Source: Blautia sp. An249 (GTDB lineage Bacteria > Bacillota > Clostridia > Lachnospirales > Lachnospiraceae). From it: a stretch of DNA of 64,000 nucleotides. Below are positions 1 through 8,381 of the stretch, in pieces. Every line of letters begins with the position of its first letter. The first letter of the stretch is position 1. Position numbers and translations under genes: made by a program. The stretch covers positions 1-64,000 of the forward strand of contig NZ_NFJL01000017.1 of the NCBI RefSeq assembly GCF_002159835.1, read 5' to 3'. The notes below the pieces were generated by a model. The model did no database searches. It had not been told where the DNA came from and was given only the letters and a program-made list of their open reading frames with translations.

Positions 1-83
1 CCGACAAGACAATTATACATATCTGTTTCTTATCAAAGAAGAATTTTTCCCATAGACACAGAAAATTTTACGCCCTCCAACAA

Positions 84-424
<341 letters not shown>

Positions 425-639
425 ACTCAATTACCTTCTTCTTACTTTAACAAATCTTACTCTTAATCCTTACCAATCCATGTGGAAGATTTTTCTCCGG
501 ATCAAGGCACACGCCGCTTCTGACCTCTTCTCCTTTCTGTGCTGTTGACAATACGATCGTATGTAGTAAACCTTTGTATCCACCCATTAGGAGCACATCT
601 GTCGCATTTTTCTTCTGCTTATTTTGTTAGCATCTTTTA

Positions 640-1518
640 CTAATTCTGTTCATCTTCCACACTCTCTTCTTCATTTTGCATATTACTAAAATTATTAAAC
701 ATTTCTACATAATCCAGATGCGGAAACAACATCGGATTATTCAGCAGCATCAGAATCTGATTCAACTGAAAATTAAAAGACATCAAGGAAAGATCTTCTT
801 TTCCGTCTTTCACTTTATATTCATCTAAATTATGTTCTGCTGCTTTCCCTCCATCTGTTTGCTGTTTTAGCCCTTCTGCATGATTGATACATTGATACCA
901 GTCAAACAGATTTTCCTTATTCTCATCCCATTTAATGTCTAACTTTTTCTCACTTTTTCTTGCTCTAATGACCACATCAAACTTTTTATCATTTTCTTTC
1001 GGCAGACTTACTTCTCTATTATTCAAGCAGCACAGGATACGCAACGGCCGTGTCGCCGTTTGTGTTGGTACAGTGCTGCAAGTAATAGAATTAATCGTTC
1101 GTACAAATGAACGTTGGGATGAAGATGTTTTCAGATCTGTAATACTGCTTGTCCAGTTCCACAATTTTGTTTCATCCATAGAAGTGCTTTTGCATTCGAC
1201 TACCACCGCAACCGCCTCAATAGGAATAAATTTCAAGTTATAATACCTGAAAATATAGGGTGTATACATCTCATCAAAAATCACCAGATCCACTTCATTC
1301 GATACATTCCCCTTCGAATCAATAAGAAAAACTGACTGCTCTATGACAAATTTTTTCGGAATGATGCTTTGAAACATTTCTTTCCATATTTTTTCACGAT
1401 AGCTTCCAATAGTACCACTATGCTCATTTTCGAAATAGAGCTGGTTTACAATCCCTTCCTCCAGCCTTTTGTAGTTCTCTTTAATATGTTTTATAATTTT
1501 TCTGCTCTCCGTACTCAT
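640..1518 (-). CDS. DUF6602-like PD-(D/E)XK nuclease-type protein
   Basis: Protein of 292 residues resembling the DUF6602 family. Near the N terminus it has EHSGTIGSYREK (about 32-43), then NEVDLVIFDE (about 74-83) and VVVECKS (about 105-111). The spacing E..D-x(30)-ExK fits a restriction-endonuclease-like core with D77 and E108/K110 as metal and catalytic residues; that is inference from the motif. I chose ATG at 1518 because GAGG lies 11 nt upstream and it clears the end of cas6; the longer reading frame to 1659 is a shadow of cas6. It lies 59 bp downstream of cas6 and points at the array, so the two genes are probably co-transcribed. A role in defence is plausible but not shown. Confidence 0.7.
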   Translation of the reverse strand: MSTESRKIIKHIKENYKRLEEGIVNQLYFENEHSGTIGSYREKIWKEMFQSIIPKKFVIEQSVFLIDSKGNVSNEVDLVIFDEMYTPYIFRYYNLKFIPIEAVAVVVECKSTSMDETKLWNWTSSITDLKTSSSQRSFVRTINSITCSTVPTQTATRPLRILCCLNNREVSLPKENDKKFDVVIRARKSEKKLDIKWDENKENLFDWYQCINHAEGLKQQTDGGKAAEHNLDEYKVKDGKEDLSLMSFNFQLNQILMLLNNPMLFPHLDYVEMFNNFSNMQNEEESVEDEQN

Positions 1519-1577
1519 ATCTCTTTTTTCCTCTCTTCTGCACCTCGTACAGTCCTTGTCTGTTACATTCATCTTTC

Positions 1578-2462
1578 TTAAATAAAATACACCTCTATCC
1601 TTCCCATCCCAAATGTCGTATTTCGCCCCACATGCAGCCGCTGAGCAGCATACAGCCACGGAACAAATGGTGTCAGGTCACCTTGATACTCTACTTCGCC
1701 CATCAAACCGCTGAAATCCATCTTTCCATTTGACCGATTTGAATACCTTTCCATATGTACCAGATGCAGTTTTTCCCGAACGGTTTCCACTTCTGCTGAA
1801 AGCATCTGGATTTTTCCGGCTTCCTCTCTGTCTGTCCAGCCCCCGTATCTTTCTGTGAGGGTCATGATTCGATTGGTTATGTTTCGGATTAATGTCTGGA
1901 AAGAGATTGTTTTAAGAATCTTTCCGCCGTGACGAATCCGCAGAGGTGTGCGTATTTTAATCAATGCCCTTGTCACATCCGGTAACTCAAAGCATGGCAT
2001 AGCTACAGATTTCATACTATGTAACAGGCATTTCCCATTTCTCCAGATTATTCTCTGTTCCTTACTATGAATAATCTGCGATAAACGAAATGGGTATCTG
2101 TATGCTCCCAGGCCGAAACATTCCATCTGTTCCAACGCTTTAATCAAGGAATCTACATATCTTACCCCATTCCCGATCAGCAGAATTTCAAACTCAATCT
2201 GTGCGCCCCTACCCACTATAGTTTGAGGCATATGGATCTCCGGGGGAATGATCATATATGGTTTCGCATTAATCTGCACGGTGTCCGAATTCCCGCTGTT
2301 ATTCTCGTATAAATACGCACATGCTTCCTTGTCAGTCCCAAGCAGAGAATGCCCGATTGCTCCTCGCAGAGTCGATCCCAGATATGGCGGCAGTTGGGCT
2401 TCTTCCAGTGCAGTCAGGATGACTCTGAGGGGCAGATAACTTATATCGAAAAGTTTTTGCAT
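1578..2462 (-). CDS. cas6: Cas6-family CRISPR RNA endoribonuclease
   Basis: A 294-residue RAMP protein of the Cas6 type that cuts pre-crRNA inside repeats. The signature is the glycine-rich loop near the C terminus (GRNTTFGMGRIEV, about 279-291) after the block GEVEYQGDLTPFVPWLYAAQ, typical of the Cas6 C-terminal domain. The N-terminal ferredoxin-like half contains LGSTLRGAIGHSLLG. Start at 2462 is backed by AGGAG 8 nt upstream. Subtype I-C arrays are normally processed by Cas5 (Cas5d), not Cas6, so this Cas6 is either a leftover of another CRISPR type or acts on an array outside the window. The gene is intact. Confidence 0.85.
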   Translation of the reverse strand: MQKLFDISYLPLRVILTALEEAQLPPYLGSTLRGAIGHSLLGTDKEACAYLYENNSGNSDTVQINAKPYMIIPPEIHMPQTIVGRGAQIEFEILLIGNGVRYVDSLIKALEQMECFGLGAYRYPFRLSQIIHSKEQRIIWRNGKCLLHSMKSVAMPCFELPDVTRALIKIRTPLRIRHGGKILKTISFQTLIRNITNRIMTLTERYGGWTDREEAGKIQMLSAEVETVREKLHLVHMERYSNRSNGKMDFSGLMGEVEYQGDLTPFVPWLYAAQRLHVGRNTTFGMGRIEVYFI

Positions 2463-2531
2463 TTATATTCTCCTATTTTTATTTGCAACATTATATAATA
2501 TATATTTTTATCTGTCTGTCATGTCCCGGTT

Positions 2532-3356
2532 CTATAGTTCTATTTCCATCCCGTCATAAGCAAAGCATATATTGTCCAAAGATTTTTCTAACTCCTGATA
2601 GTAAGCATATGATTTTCCCCAATACTCATCGATATGGGTAACTATTATACGCTTTATCCGGTATTTGTTTTTAATCTCCACAATTTCATCCAAAGTAAAC
2701 ATGTCTTCCCTAAACGGAGCGTCCTTAAGATGGGAACCATCTTTGAGTATTCCGTTATCGGATACAAGCCCGATAATTAATACATCCGCATCAAAGTATA
2801 ATTCATTATGAATAAACGGTTTTACATCACAGCAGGCATAGATAGCTTTTTTCCCTTTCTCTGATATAACATAAAATGTCATATTGCCGCGATGGGTCTT
2901 ATTATTTACTAAATGTAGTTCTATATCTCCGATTCGGGCATAATCGGTTTTTTGGATCGAAATACAGTGGAGTACGTCTTCGTAATAATGTAATCCGTCT
3001 CCATTCCATGCATTAATATCATCTGCCACTTCAGGTAATACTATAAACTGTATGGGTGAACCTCTGTCTGCTATGCAGTCATACCCTAACGGTTCTACGA
3101 TACGCATACCTCTGGTGTGATCCGGATCTTTATGAGATATGGAAAGATATTTTATTTCCGTAATATTCTGCCTGTCACAGGCAACACCGATGTCCTCCGG
3201 AGTGTCAATCAGCATTTTCACATCCTCAATGTAAAGACTCGGCCCCAGCCTCTGATACCGTCCTCTTTTCTTCCTGGCCTCTTCGCAGACAGGGCACTTG
3301 CAGAAGGGATTCGGTATCTGGAACATTCCTCCGCTTCCTGCTATTTTCAATTTCAT
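2532..3356 (-). CDS. PhnP-like MBL-fold metallo-hydrolase
   Basis: 274-residue metallo-beta-lactamase-fold protein. The metal-binding signature is SHKDPDHTRG (H75, D77, D79, H80), with later metal-ligand candidates around CCDVKP and IIVTHIDEYWG near the C terminus. The N-terminal cluster FCKCPVCEEA (C19, C21, C24) matches the extra structural zinc site of PhnP-type phosphodiesterases (cyclic ribose phosphate hydrolases). No phn operon is nearby, so the substrate is unknown. Start ATG at 3356 has GAGGTGAAGGA just upstream. It lies 68 bp downstream of the tetR gene and probably shares its transcript, making it the likely controlled target. Confidence 0.8.
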   Translation of the reverse strand: MKLKIAGSGGMFQIPNPFCKCPVCEEARKKRGRYQRLGPSLYIEDVKMLIDTPEDIGVACDRQNITEIKYLSISHKDPDHTRGMRIVEPLGYDCIADRGSPIQFIVLPEVADDINAWNGDGLHYYEDVLHCISIQKTDYARIGDIELHLVNNKTHRGNMTFYVISEKGKKAIYACCDVKPFIHNELYFDADVLIIGLVSDNGILKDGSHLKDAPFREDMFTLDEIVEIKNKYRIKRIIVTHIDEYWGKSYAYYQELEKSLDNICFAYDGMEIEL

Positions 3357-3424
3357 TTTCCTTCACCTCACAATAAAATCATTTCTGTGTATTTCAGACT
3401 CTTTACCAATTCAGTTGCTGTACC

Positions 3425-4003
3425 TCAGACTAACAGTATTTTTTTAATATGACTGATTATCCGTTCCGCTATTTTTTCACTCGGCAATAAAACAGAGGAA
3501 TACATTCGTACTCCCTGGTAGGAAAAAATGATTATATCAATTACTTCTTCACAGTCAATATTTCTGAACTCTCCTCTTTGTATTCCGTATGAAAGGAAAT
3601 CCTGCCACATATTCACAGAAGATTCATACTGTTTTAACAGCATATTATTCTCTGCATCTGCCTGCTTTTCACTGTAATATTCATATATCGCCAGACTTAA
3701 AGAATTTTCACTGTCTGTCATTTCGCATTTATAGCGATTCAAAATTTCGTCAAGTATTTCAGCTGCCGCTATGCCTTTCTTCATTTTCTCAGAAAATTCA
3801 TCGTTTTGTGCCTTCATAAGGCCATCTATAATTTCAGAAAATATTTCGCAGGTACTATTATAATGCCTGTACAGACCGCCTCTGCTTAAGCCTGTTTCTG
3901 CACAAATATCTTTCATCGTAACATTTTTAAATCCTTTTTCAGCAAACAAAGAGAGGGCTTTTTCTTTGATGTTCCTTTTTGTTTCGTCACCTTTTTTTCC
4001 CAT
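3425..4003 (-). CDS. TetR/AcrR-family transcriptional repressor
   Basis: 192-residue regulator. Residues about 8-55 form a TetR-type DNA-binding domain (EKALSLFAEKGFKNVTMKDI followed by CAETGLSRGGLYRHYNSTCE), with the typical G-x-LYRHY recognition-helix end. The C-terminal ligand domain has no recognisable specificity. The gene sits behind a perfect consensus promoter carrying two palindromes, so autoregulation is very likely, and the MBL hydrolase downstream is the probable co-regulated gene. Start at 4003 follows a GGAGGAT site. Confidence 0.9.
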   Translation of the reverse strand: MGKKGDETKRNIKEKALSLFAEKGFKNVTMKDICAETGLSRGGLYRHYNSTCEIFSEIIDGLMKAQNDEFSEKMKKGIAAAEILDEILNRYKCEMTDSENSLSLAIYEYYSEKQADAENNMLLKQYESSVNMWQDFLSYGIQRGEFRNIDCEEVIDIIIFSYQGVRMYSSVLLPSEKIAERIISHIKKILLV

Positions 4004-4018
4004 TCATCCTCCATTAAG

Positions 4019-4070
4019 CGACATACATGTCGTTTCCATGAATTATAAGACACTTGTGTCGCTTTGTCAA
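4019..4070 (-). promoter_or_regulatory. Consensus promoter with two TetR-type operators
   Basis: On the minus strand TTGACA (4065-4070), 17 bp, TATAAT (4042-4047). A perfect palindrome GACACTTGTGTC (4049-4060) fills the spacer, and a second one, CGACATACATGTCG (4019-4032), lies at the predicted start of transcription. Both fit GACAY-N2-RTGTC and their centres are 29 bp apart. Binding by the adjacent TetR protein would block RNA polymerase directly. Confidence 0.85.
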
Positions 4071-4194
4071 TAAATATTCTGTTTATAGAAATGTGCGGAA
4101 TGAGGCGCGAAAAATGGCCAGCCTCTAAAGACTGACCATTTGAAACATTCATCGTAATTTTTACGTTTCCTACAGCGATTTTTTACAGAGGCAG

Positions 4195-4565
4195 CTATTT
4201 TCCGAAATAATTCTGAATGGCCTGCATCCTTTCTGCCTGCTTCACATGGAAAGGACACCGGCTGTCACAATGCCCGCATCCGATACAGTCCCCTGCCTCC
4301 GGCGCAGCGTTTAGAAATCCTAAAAAGACACGCCATTTGCCTCACATCTCATACAGCTTTAATCGTTCCTCTGCACTTCCTACTGCATAATTTTCTGTCT
4401 CATAATCCGGTTCTTCTTTGCCGGTAAAATCATATGCCGGATTAATACTGAACATAAGCATATTTTCAGTTCCTGTATGTATTCCAGAATTCCTCCATAC
4501 AAGGCTTTCTGCAAATCGGCCTCCTCATCAATACAGTGTAAAATCAAAGTATGCCTCTGGTCTAA
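4195..4565 (-). pseudogene. Remnant of a ferredoxin-type aldo/keto reductase
   Basis: Translated on the minus strand the segment gives three pieces of a [4Fe-4S]-containing aldo/keto reductase in the right order but with parts missing and stops between them: LILHCIDEEADLQKALYGG (about 4470-4550), MLMFSINPAYDFTGKEEPDY then a stop (about 4340-4455), and the C terminus APEAGDCIGCGHCDSRCPFH ending FGK-stop at 4195. Intact relatives carry more than 100 extra residues between these pieces. It is a dead gene shortened by at least two internal deletions. A complete relative, not the parent, is at 31389-32504. Confidence 0.8.
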
Positions 4566-4571
4566 AAGGCT

Positions 4572-5279
4572 TTATTCTCCGGTTACATCCAGCCCCAGGC
4601 TGTTCACCCATTCCATGATCTCATCCTGAGAGCTTCCGCCGTCCAGACGCTGTCCGGGAATCCACTCTGCTCCATCTGTTAAATCTGCAAGGTTCTCTGC
4701 ACTGGATCCAATCCCGCTGCCTCCGGATGTACAGAAAGGAATAATCGTTTTGCCCGAGAAATCATAACTTTCCATAAAAGTGCTGACGATTCTCGGAGCT
4801 TCTCCCCACCAGATCGGGTATCCAAGGAATACGAGATCATACTGCTCCATATTCTCCACAGAGCCGGAAATAGCCGGACGGACAGTGGGATCGTTCATTT
4901 CCATGGTACTGCGGCTGTTATCATCATTGTAATCCAAATCTGCATCTGTATACGGTTCTTCCGGCACAATCTCGTACAGGTCAGCCCCGAGACCGTCTGC
5001 CATTTGTTCTGCCACTCCCTGGGTCGTGTTGGTTGCAGAGAAAAATGCTACTAAAATTTTATTTTCTTCAGTCTCAGTGTCACCTGCTGCCGCATTTGTC
5101 TGTGCAGTATCGCCTTCTGCCTCAGAATTATTTTTCTGGTTTTCAGGCGCTGATGTTGCTTCTGCCTGACCGCTCTGCGAATGAGACGATTCCGTTTCTG
5201 ATGTCTGTGTATTTCCGGAGCAGGCCATAAGCGATACAGCCATTACAAGTGTAAGTAAAACTGCTGTTATTTTTTTCAT
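4572..5279 (-). CDS. Flavodoxin-domain lipoprotein
   Basis: 235 residues. A signal peptide ends in a lipobox (VSLMAC), then comes a low-complexity Ser/Thr/Glu/Gln-rich linker (about 25-75), then a flavodoxin-type FMN-binding domain (ILVAFFSATNTTQGVAEQMA for the phosphate loop, FLGYPIWWGEAPR and FCTSGGSGIG for the isoalloxazine side). It should be anchored outside the membrane and carry electrons there, as in other clostridial flavodoxin_4 lipoproteins. I use ATG 5279 rather than GTG 5285 because GGAGG lies 6 nt before it. The partner reductase is unknown; the dead aldo/keto reductase directly downstream may once have belonged with it. Confidence 0.88.
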   Translation of the reverse strand: MKKITAVLLTLVMAVSLMACSGNTQTSETESSHSQSGQAEATSAPENQKNNSEAEGDTAQTNAAAGDTETEENKILVAFFSATNTTQGVAEQMADGLGADLYEIVPEEPYTDADLDYNDDNSRSTMEMNDPTVRPAISGSVENMEQYDLVFLGYPIWWGEAPRIVSTFMESYDFSGKTIIPFCTSGGSGIGSSAENLADLTDGAEWIPGQRLDGGSSQDEIMEWVNSLGLDVTGE

Positions 5280-5433
5280 AATCACCCTCCAATTCTTTTA
5301 TTCTGCACCTACATTATAAAATCCATGTCTGATTATATCAAATACTTAATTTCATCAGTCACTTATGCCTAAAAGGCATTTACCGTGTTCGATAAACCGG
5401 CTTAAAGCCAGTAACAAATTCTGAGAATCCTTA

Positions 5434-5462
5434 TAGACGAAAAGAAAAGCTTATGGTATACT
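5434..5462 (+). promoter_or_regulatory. Promoter of the pab operon
   Basis: TAGACG (5434-5439), 17 bp, TATACT (5457-5462). It implies a start near 5469 and a transcribed leader of about 145 nt before pabA. Between flavodoxin and this promoter (5280-5433) there are two tiny hairpins (ATGCCT-aaa-AGGCAT near 5366 and GGCTTAAAGCC near 5399) with no assigned role. Confidence 0.55.
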
Positions 5463-5516
5463 ATGCGCAGAAAATTTCACAAAAAGGTGTGCCCGATTTC
5501 CATCGAGACGGAAGAC

Positions 5517-5569
5517 TGCCGGAAAAAGATCTGCGGCCTAATGGCTGCAGGTGTTTTTCCGGTTTTTTT
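5517..5569 (+). terminator. Intrinsic terminator in the pabA leader (possible attenuator)
   Basis: Long hairpin: outer arms CCGGAAAAA and TTTTTCCGG, inner arms CTGCGGCC and GGCTGCAG around TAAT, followed by a run of T. It lies between the pab promoter and the pabA ATG at 5616, so readthrough must be controlled or partial. The upstream leader does not match the THF, ZTP or T-box patterns as I know them, and I could not assign a riboswitch class. Confidence 0.7.
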
Positions 5570-5615
5570 ATGTAATGGGAGATTTCGTCGGATTTAACAC
5601 TGAAAGGAGATATTT

Positions 5616-6245
5616 ATGTTTGTAATGATCGACAACTATGACTCGTTTGTTCATAACCTGGCAGTCTATCTGAGAGAACTGGGACAGGAAGTCCGTCTGA
5701 TCCGAAATGACCAGGTGGATCTTTCATTTCTTTTTCATCTGCACCAGGAGAAGAAGCTGGACGGCATTCTTCTGTCCCCTGGTCCTAAAAGCCCCCAGGA
5801 CTGCGGACAATGCCTGGATATTCTGAAAAAAATGGCCGGTCTGGTACCGGTGCTGGGGATCTGTCTGGGGCACCAGATCATTGGCCATGCCTGGAAGGCT
5901 CAGGTGGTAAAGGGAGAGCGCCCCATGCACGGCAAGGTCAGCCTGATAAACAACTGCCAAAAACGAATGTTCCGGGGACTTCCCGCCCAGTTCTTCGTCA
6001 CCCGCTACCACTCCCTGGTGATCAGTCCCTCTAAGCTGCCCGACTGCCTGAGTGTGGACGCCCGCTCAGAAGACGGCGCCATCATGGCTGTCAGTCACAG
6101 AACCCTGCCGGTCTACGGTATCCAATTCCACCCGGAAGCTGTGATGACTGAATACGGCCACCAACTGCTTGGCAACTTTATTACCCTGTGCGAAGAATGG
6201 AGGAACCGCAATGAAAACCCTTGTCCGGGAACTGCCCTTTTATAG
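5616..6245 (+). CDS. pabA: Aminodeoxychorismate synthase, glutaminase subunit
   Basis: 209-residue class I glutamine amidotransferase. The triad is visible: C83 in GICLGHQ, H172 and E174 in GIQFHPEAV; LLSPGPKSP forms the oxyanion region. It releases ammonia from glutamine for PabB, which makes 4-amino-4-deoxychorismate for folate. The assignment to Pab rather than Trp comes from the neighbouring pabB (PIKGT motif) and pabC. Start at 5616 follows AAAGGAG. The last 35 nt overlap pabB. Some organisms use one such subunit for both pathways; no trp genes are present here. Confidence 0.93.
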   Translation: MFVMIDNYDSFVHNLAVYLRELGQEVRLIRNDQVDLSFLFHLHQEKKLDGILLSPGPKSPQDCGQCLDILKKMAGLVPVLGICLGHQIIGHAWKAQVVKGERPMHGKVSLINNCQKRMFRGLPAQFFVTRYHSLVISPSKLPDCLSVDARSEDGAIMAVSHRTLPVYGIQFHPEAVMTEYGHQLLGNFITLCEEWRNRNENPCPGTALL

Positions 6246-7590
6246 AGAAACCTCTGACATTTTCGGCCTCTTTGCCGAGACTCCCCTCTCCGTCTTTCTG
6301 GATTCTTCCCTGAAGAACGAGATGGGTCGCTATTCCATTATCGGTCTGAATCCCTGGCTGACAGTCACGGAAGAAGACCAGATCTGCCGCTGCTGCGGCG
6401 TTCCCCAAAGGGAAAGCTTCGAGAAAATCATGGCAGACTGCCTGCGGAAACATAGGGAGGAAAACCCTACGCATCTTCCTCTCATCTCCGGCGCCGTGGG
6501 CTATTTCAGCTATGACTACGGGAGAAAATTTGAGAAAATCTCTTCCCGCCATGATAAAGACATCCAGATTCCCGACGCCCTTTTTGTCTTCTACGACAAT
6601 TACATCATTGAGGACAAAAAAGAGAAAAAGCTTTGGCTCACTGCCTGCGGAAAGTTAAAAGCTGCCCGCAAGTCTGCAGAAGAACTTACTCTCCAGATTC
6701 AAAACTGTCCGAAGGCCTCTCTGCCTGCGAAGCACTGTGAACTGGCAGATTTCCTGCCTAATTTCCAAAAGGAAGAGTACAAACAGGCCATCGATCAGAT
6801 GATTTCTTACATCACAGAGGGAGATATTTATATCGCCAATATGACGCAGCAGCTTAAGGTATCAAGTCCCGTGGCCCCCTATGACGCTTTCCGCTATCTG
6901 CGGACATACAATCCTTCTCCCTTCGGCGCCTACTTGAACGGTGAGGATTTCCAGATTGTCTGCTCTTCGCCGGAACGTTTCCTTCGGGTAAAAGACGGGT
7001 GGGTGGAGACCCGCCCCATAAAGGGCACACGCAAAAGAGGCAGCAGCCCCGCCGAGGACGCTGCGCTGAGAACAGAACTGGAGAATTCCGGCAAAGACCG
7101 CAGTGAACTTCTGATGGTTGTTGATCTTGAACGAAACGATCTCAACCACGTCTGCGAGCCCGGAAGCGTAAAAGTCACGGAACATTTCGCCGTGGAAGCC
7201 TATGCCACAGTCTTTCATCTGGTGTCCACAATCGTGGGAAAACTGCGCGCAGACATGGGAATTATGGATCTGATCCGTGCGGCTTTTCCCGGCGGTTCCA
7301 TCACCGGAACTCCGAAAATCCGGGCTATGGAAATCATCGACCAGCTGGAGCACGGCCGACGCAGTCTCTACACAGGTTCTATAGGGTATCTCGCTTTTGA
7401 CGGTTCCTGCGATCTGAATATCGTCATACGCACAGCCCTCCACACAGACGGTAATTATCACCTTGGGGTAGGCGGCGGCATAACCTGCGAGTCAGACCTG
7501 GAATTCGAATATGAGGAAACTTTACAGAAGGCCAGGGCCGTACTGGAGGCCCTGTATCCCCAGAAAGGAGATGCCCATGCTGAAGATTAA
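6211..7590 (+). CDS. pabB: Aminodeoxychorismate synthase component I
   Basis: 459-residue chorismate-binding enzyme that aminates chorismate with PabA-derived ammonia. The motif PIKGT with lysine at residue 271 separates PabB from anthranilate synthase (PIAGT). C-terminal hallmarks are GGSITGTPKIRAMEIIDQLE, YTGSIGYL and the GGGITCESDLEFEYEE block that ligates magnesium. I start at ATG 6211, with TGGAGG ten nt upstream inside pabA; the longer frame to 6169 has no ribosome site. It overlaps pabA by 35 nt and pabC by 14 nt, so the three genes form one translationally coupled operon. Confidence 0.95.
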   Translation: MKTLVRELPFYRETSDIFGLFAETPLSVFLDSSLKNEMGRYSIIGLNPWLTVTEEDQICRCCGVPQRESFEKIMADCLRKHREENPTHLPLISGAVGYFSYDYGRKFEKISSRHDKDIQIPDALFVFYDNYIIEDKKEKKLWLTACGKLKAARKSAEELTLQIQNCPKASLPAKHCELADFLPNFQKEEYKQAIDQMISYITEGDIYIANMTQQLKVSSPVAPYDAFRYLRTYNPSPFGAYLNGEDFQIVCSSPERFLRVKDGWVETRPIKGTRKRGSSPAEDAALRTELENSGKDRSELLMVVDLERNDLNHVCEPGSVKVTEHFAVEAYATVFHLVSTIVGKLRADMGIMDLIRAAFPGGSITGTPKIRAMEIIDQLEHGRRSLYTGSIGYLAFDGSCDLNIVIRTALHTDGNYHLGVGGGITCESDLEFEYEETLQKARAVLEALYPQKGDAHAED

Positions 7591-8323
7591 CGCAGATGAC
7601 GGCTATTATTTCGGTCTTCAGGTATTCGAGACCATTGCGGTGGAAGACAATATTCCCGTTTTCCCCATGGAACACCTGGAACGACTGCAAAACGCCCTGA
7701 AAAACCTGCATATCCAAAATCCTGAGACGGAATCTGCCCTGACTGTCAGCCGTCTGCGAAAGGAAGCTTTTTTATGTCCCTACAGACACGGCGTTTTGAA
7801 AATATCTGTCTCAGAACAGAATCTGCTTTTCACAGTCCGGGAAAACACCTACCGTGAAGAGCAGTACCGCAGGGGATTCGCCGTGCAGACCAGTCCCATC
7901 CGCAGAAATGAAACCTCTCCCCTGGTCTATTATAAAACCGCCAATTACGGGGACAACATCCTGGAAAAGCGCAGAGCCCACTCCTGCGGCTTCGATGAAC
8001 CTGTCTTTCTCAATACCCGGGGACAGATCTGCGAAGGGGCCACGTCCAATATTTTTTTCGTAAAAAATCAGACCCTTTTTACACCGAAAGTAAGCTGCGG
8101 ACTCCTGAACGGTATTATGCGGAATTACCTGATGAAAAAGTATCCTGTGGAAGAGGCCGTCCTATATCCCGGCCAGATTTCCGAATTCGATGAAATTTTC
8201 CTCACCAACTCATTGATGGGAATTATGCCCGTCTCTTCCTGGGACGGCCATCCCATCCGCAACTGTTCGTTCAGCCAGAACCTGCGCCGGGAATATCTCA
8301 GTCTGTGCCGCACACTCCTGTAA
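7577..8323 (+). CDS. pabC: Aminodeoxychorismate lyase
   Basis: 248-residue fold-type IV PLP enzyme that converts 4-amino-4-deoxychorismate into 4-aminobenzoate and pyruvate. The Schiff-base lysine is K120 in VYYKTANYGDN, and CEGATSNIFF and the C-terminal FLTNSLMGIMPV are family motifs. I place the start at ATG 7577, six nt after AAAGGAG, instead of ATG 7571 which touches it. A short branched-chain aminotransferase or D-amino acid transaminase would look similar, but the operon position settles the role. Confidence 0.92.
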   Translation: MLKINADDGYYFGLQVFETIAVEDNIPVFPMEHLERLQNALKNLHIQNPETESALTVSRLRKEAFLCPYRHGVLKISVSEQNLLFTVRENTYREEQYRRGFAVQTSPIRRNETSPLVYYKTANYGDNILEKRRAHSCGFDEPVFLNTRGQICEGATSNIFFVKNQTLFTPKVSCGLLNGIMRNYLMKKYPVEEAVLYPGQISEFDEIFLTNSLMGIMPVSSWDGHPIRNCSFSQNLRREYLSLCRTLL

Positions 8324-8330
8324 AAGCAGC

Positions 8331-8363
8331 AGGGAGACTGACAGCACCGCCGTCAGTCTCCCT
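8331..8363. terminator. Bidirectional terminator between pabC and the 8382 gene
   Basis: Perfect 12-bp stem AGGGAGACTGAC/GTCAGTCTCCCT with a 9-nt loop, placed between two converging genes. The T run is short on both sides (TTTTA on the minus side), so termination may be moderate. Confidence 0.65.
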
Positions 8364-8381
8364 AATTCACCGTACAGGGTT

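Noticed and set aside
25-56. Possible fourth, decayed CRISPR repeat starting GTTTC
   Set aside because: Only the first five bases match; the rest does not resemble the repeat and the distance is wrong.
1519-1659. Longer N terminus of the DUF6602-like protein
   Set aside because: The extra residues are a frame-shifted reading of the cas6 3' end; ATG 1518 has a ribosome site.
4067-4258. Minus-strand frames overlapping the tetR promoter
   Set aside because: They cross the operator region and the pseudogene in a different frame; no protein family fits.
5463-5597. Possible leader peptide in the pab leader
   Set aside because: Its ATG overlaps the -10 box region, before the predicted transcription start, and has no ribosome site.
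5469-5615. THF, ZTP or T-box riboswitch before pabA
   Set aside because: None of the conserved core sequences that I know is present; only the terminator is supported.
6862-7461. 199-codon reading frame on the minus strand inside pabB
   Set aside because: Shadow of pabB on the opposite strand, without ribosome site or family match.
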